A stretch of DNA of 64,000 nt. It comes from Gimesia algae. Its GTDB lineage: Bacteria; Planctomycetota; Planctomycetia; Planctomycetales; Planctomycetaceae. The position numbers were made by a program, and so were the translations under genes. The stretch is from contig NZ_CP036343.1 in NCBI RefSeq assembly GCF_007746795.1, forward strand, positions 5,183,357-5,247,356, read 5' to 3'. Positions 61,701-64,000 of the stretch are shown here, piece by piece (positions within the stretch are counted from its first letter, which is position 1; every line of letters begins with the position of its first letter). The notes under the pieces are model-generated. The model did not search any database. It saw only the letters and a program-made list of their open reading frames with translations, and was not told where the DNA came from.

Positions 61701-64000
61701 CTGACCATCGACTGTGATAGTACCAGAAACAGTCAGATTGCTCTGATCAGTCTGAATAAAGAATTCGGAAGGCGGGACATGCGATACGGAAACACTGCTG
61801 ATCGAAATCTGACTCAAATCTATATTCGCTGGCCGCTGAACAAAGTCTGGGTCGGAGCCAGTTGATAAGAAATCAGCGGTATCTATATCAAAAACGACAG
61901 GGTCACCCGCAGCAGTCAGTTCACTGGCAACTAACGTGATATAACCAAGTCGGCCATATCCATTGGAAGCCACACCGGAATTGAATGTGGTGGCATTGAT
62001 ATCTTCAATCAGACCATTTTCAAGGTCTGTATCATCATCGTTGATACTCACTAAATATCCAAACGCCGAATCATCCACAGTGAAATGGGCAGTTACAGAG
62101 CCTGTTGCATCAGCATTGCTCCAGATCATATCCAAAATCGTCGATGTGATACCTGCTCTCGTTGTCGACTGACCTGCCAGCACCTGAGCCAGTTGATCAC
62201 TCATCCAGATTTCGACGACGTACGTATCACCCTGCAGGATGGTTGTCACACTTGTCGGAAGACTGTTAACATCATTGACTTCAGGTGCCACCTCGATATT
62301 GCGCCCCGCGAGCTTCACCGTTTTGTTCGCTCCATCCGTTTTATTAACAAGCTGTACCGCAATTGTCCCGGCATACAGTTTGTCAATAATTGTACTGGTC
62401 AGTCCTTCTCCTAAGGTCCAGGTTCCCGTCAACAGATTATTATCCAGATCAATAGTCAGGTCATTATCGGATAAACTGTCACTAAAGATCGTAAATAATT
62501 CGGCATTACCGTTCGCGGTATCAATAAACTTGAGTGACACCAGATCATCTGTGGTATCGCCGTCAGTCACGGTACCATCAATATCCAGATCACCATTATA
62601 CAGTGAAATGGTATAAGCCAGATCCTGTAGTCCATTGATCAGTTGGAAACGTCCCCCCCCCACAAAATTTGAAGCAACATCACCAATATCACTCTCGGCA
62701 CGGAAAGAGGTAAACTCTCTTCCTTCAGTCGCCTCGTTCCGAGCGATCAGTTGAATATCAATGGTCGACTGAGGAACGGGAGTCAGCGTAAACGTACTGA
62801 TCACATCATCGGAAAGTGTATCATCAGAATGGGCGGTAACCGTGATCACCACAGGCAGACGTACCTGTTCTGAACTGTAGTCCGTAAATGTGATATTCAG
62901 ATCACTGCCTGAGAGATCAATATTCGCCCAGAAATCGACAGGCAGATCTACATCGCCGGCCAGTTTGGCCTCCACCAAATAGGTTACCGTATCACCAGGA
63001 TCCGGATCAGTGAAATACAGATCCAGATCATAGGATATTGGTGTCAGACCATCGCTGGATATATCTTCCAGTTCAAGTTCTGTCTTTGTCAGTTCTTCAT
63101 TACTGCCGCTAATCGTAATATTCACAGTCGCAGTATCCGTCACGGTACCATCGCTGACAGTGTATTCAAAGGAATCCGGCTCTGTATCAGGCGGTATCAG
63201 ATCCGAATGAATCCCATTCGGATCATAGGTTAAAGTTCCATCTGCCTCGAGTGTAACGATCGCACCCGAAGCCAAAGTAACAAAATCCCCATTGACGTTA
63301 GGTATGGGCTGACCATCGATCAGAGTCACCGTCAAAGTATCATTGACATCAACGTCAACATCATTGTCCAGAACATCAATATTGACCGTACCGTTTTTAG
63401 ATACGTTCGCAGAATCGTCGTTCGCCTCAACCGGATCATTTACTGCATCCACGTCAATCGTCATCGTGCTGGAAGCAGTCGCATCGAGAACACCGTCATT
63501 CACCAGGAAGTTGAAGCTGTCGTAACCAGCACCGTTCTCATCCGCCACGGGGACGAATTTGAGATTACCGGCTTCGATATCGGCCCGACTGATTCCCTGG
63601 TCTGCCATCACATCGACACCATTCAACTGCAGCGCACCCACCGTTTCCAGCGAGGTAATCACCACAGTCGCCAGTCCAGCACCTTCGACATCGCTGTAAT
63701 TGAAATCTTCCAGGGAGAAGGTGAACGTGGTGTCTTCGTTCGTCGTCACCGTGTTATTTGTGGAGGTCGGAGCATCGTTCACGGCATCCACGTTAATCGT
63801 CATGGTACTTGAAGCGGTCGCAGCGACAGCGGCGTCAGACACCAGGAAGTTGAAGCTGTCGTAAGGCGTGCCACTGGCATCTGCCACCGGAACGAATTTG
63901 AGATTACCTGCTTCAATATCGGCCCGACTGATTTCCTGGTCTGCTATCACATCGACATCATTCAACTGCAGCGCACCCACTGTTTCCAGTGAGGTAATCA
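58716..64000 (-). CDS. Giant secreted protein with Ig/cadherin-like repeats, cohesin-like and dockerin modules and a matrixin-type zinc site (5' end outside)
   Basis: The open frame runs over the right edge, so the N-terminus is missing; more than 1,760 residues are visible. The upstream part has cadherin/Ig-like repeats of 113 residues (SLEDFNYSDVEGAGLATVVI, DAVNDAPT, YDSFNFLV). Middle parts include a cohesin-like region and a PPC-type domain (NDVDMFKVYLEDGDTVRVDV). Near 59850-60020 a dockerin-type pair of EF-hand loops is visible (YDVNDDDKINYRDLIILASI and LDADKSGRVDYRDLNYFASN). A zinc-protease motif HEIGHVLGFTD (HExxHxxGxxD) lies near 59400-59430, followed by DVMNATLDPG as a possible Met-turn. 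Such proteins are typically surface adhesins or matrix proteins. A run of nine G lies in the coding strand at 62653-62661. Confidence 0.88.
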   Translation of the reverse strand, partial: ITSLETVGALQLNDVDVIADQEISRADIEAGNLKFVPVADASGTPYDSFNFLVSDAAVAATASSTMTINVDAVNDAPTSTNNTVTTNEDTTFTFSLEDFNYSDVEGAGLATVVITSLETVGALQLNGVDVMADQGISRADIEAGNLKFVPVADENGAGYDSFNFLVNDGVLDATASSTMTIDVDAVNDPVEANDDSANVSKNGTVNIDVLDNDVDVDVNDTLTVTLIDGQPIPNVNGDFVTLASGAIVTLEADGTLTYDPNGIHSDLIPPDTEPDSFEYTVSDGTVTDTATVNITISGSNEELTKTELELEDISSDGLTPISYDLDLYFTDPDPGDTVTYLVEAKLAGDVDLPVDFWANIDLSGSDLNITFTDYSSEQVRLPVVITVTAHSDDTLSDDVISTFTLTPVPQSTIDIQLIARNEATEGREFTSFRAESDIGDVASNFVGGGRFQLINGLQDLAYTISLYNGDLDIDGTVTDGDTTDDLVSLKFIDTANGNAELFTIFSDSLSDNDLTIDLDNNLLTGTWTLGEGLTSTIIDKLYAGTIAVQLVNKTDGANKTVKLAGRNIEVAPEVNDVNSLPTSVTTILQGDTYVVEIWMSDQLAQVLAGQSTTRAGITSTILDMIWSNADATGSVTAHFTVDDSAFGYLVSINDDDTDLENGLIEDINATTFNSGVASNGYGRLGYITLVASELTAAGDPVVFDIDTADFLSTGSDPDFVQRPANIDLSQISISSVSVSHVPPSEFFIQTDQSNLTVSGTITVDGQEINLLPQSGTLNATSLSGRLNVVMDNLAEPGSIRIVDSFVEVNPSGLARPDRDGTESYDAFDLADFGLVGDQDILGVIGPFDGEISLAIRDAIAKVFSSQQALDGQGYFDISEDWVLDHGLLESLVSVNEDSFDDYTIESEETSGETLSFIDPVTGFPGGVPDWSHARLTGNATDGFELLIPISRRLQFTTADGYDVVLDLVGSVTALLNVDLVNTDEAGDTLLTAVDTELNSGTPETKVYQGIIGNNLSLIDPLNDVDMFKVYLEDGDTVRVDVDASQYRTYLDSTLRLFDADGNQLVTSDLNAAPDEYIFDETIFYDSYLTYTAEGAGFYYIGLSSYANDVYDPEETETTSPGVFPSEVGSYDLTISVLDGAGVNPLHGTQSIAADTTLEEGTSVDLIVVREQTELNVFGQTEGLPDSDTWIDEWSSFWVEVYVETADAKGITDATVDLNYNTNFFTATAIEFGSAFNASGQAVIDDATGVVTGLSGSGAYERSGSGDKTLLARVKFESLVQDDVSIDFEDKFIGPHALGLSLSNVSVNLAHDTGTTLIVGDAPETDLWAIAYDVNDDDKINYRDLIILASIYGQNVLDADSPYVWALDADKSGRVDYRDLNYFASNYGVHKGGDQEVLYPSNFLQRWYGKTTDVTGESSIDQVMDEALSIWQDALGLEEPLDIQLVITNLGGTQLGEGQITSVDSEGRPVSGIVTLDDDAAGLGWYSDLDSSAFSETDLEGGVAYTADASSAAAGHYDLLTVLLHEIGHVLGFTDTYAPFESFIQTGVGGTLTFVGSGFEATLTDDGLHLDDTVHAGDVMNATLDPGVRKLPSILDALILQSAHEAAASGSYEILVGVNAPLMANLPLVAEPPVTQVTENENSLVTVIAPLEELSPVVFDVTSSQLTGDVPVQPGLQQIFNNLLQSQGLDQSELDLTVLEGLSDELINDLRLNGLSIVDSGKIDVSDLVDLETGDLDLAGLSNEIDADFDDVFSDWAGPIL
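63422..64000 (-). repeat. Tandem 339-bp coding repeats in the giant gene
   Basis: The word TTGAAGCTGT recurs at 63511 and 63850, giving a 339-bp (113-codon) period. The copies are similar along most of their length, with longer identical stretches (for example ATCGACACCATT against ATCGACATCATT). The last copy is cut by the window edge. Confidence 0.85.

Noticed and set aside
1..64000. tRNA, rRNA, CRISPR and insertion sequences
   Set aside because: I looked for cloverleaf patterns in the longer gaps, regular spaced repeats and transposase motifs (DDE, HUH) and found none; a covariance-model search could still reveal small RNAs.

Overview
The window looks like chromosomal DNA of a planctomycete, most likely a Gimesia/Planctomyces-type member of the Planctomycetaceae. 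The call rests on lineage-typical families: a DUF1559 prepilin-like protein, an adjacent DUF1501 and PSCyt1/PSCyt2/PSD1 (DUF1549/DUF1553) pair, a large PVC-type dehydrogenase with HEAT repeats and a C-terminal haem c site, a YTV-type Cys-rich repeat protein, a tetrahydromethanopterin-pathway formyltransferase, and many lipoproteins and Ser/Thr kinases. I see no rRNA, tRNA, CRISPR array, insertion sequence or prophage.

Layout. 1-12.3 kb: the end of pcm, an M20 amidohydrolase, small secreted or lipid-anchored proteins (TPR, LRR, unknown), a DUF1559 protein with a small lipoprotein, and the DUF1501/PSD1 pair. 12.5-14.1 kb: an aldehyde dehydrogenase with its own terminator. 14.4-22.1 kb: seven same-strand genes that are mostly unrecognised. 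They are two secreted proteins, a trypsin-fold protease with a histone-H1-like Lys/Ala tail, and four related lipoproteins in the order B-A-B-A. 22.4-28.5 kb: a PVC-type dehydrogenase followed by two paralogous membrane proteins; decayed copies of the dehydrogenase 3' end lie between and after them. 28.6-39.3 kb: SGNH hydrolase, two Ser/Thr kinases, an FHA-GAF-PP2C phosphatase, a DinG helicase, an aminotransferase and a Nudix hydrolase.

39.5-44 kb: an SMP-30/esterase fusion, an acidic-tailed membrane protein, a family-5-like uracil-DNA glycosylase and PurU. 44.6-47.4 kb: four separately terminated genes for about 108-residue pilin-like proteins, converging on a YTV-type protein. 49-54.6 kb: a MobA-like nucleotidyltransferase, surE, a FixL/FixJ-type two-component pair and Ftr. 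54.7-58.3 kb: sucA and a DUF3467 gene. From 58.7 kb to the edge: the 3' part of a giant surface protein with Ig/cadherin-like repeats, cohesin-like and dockerin modules and a matrixin-type zinc site.

The least explained parts, and the best candidates for undescribed biology, are the 14.4-25 kb block (duplicated lipoprotein cassette, H1-tailed protease, duplicated membrane proteins with dehydrogenase remnants) and the four-copy pilin-like array, whose hydrophobic core is invariant in protein although its codons have diverged. Functions are assigned by reading motifs; no database search was run.
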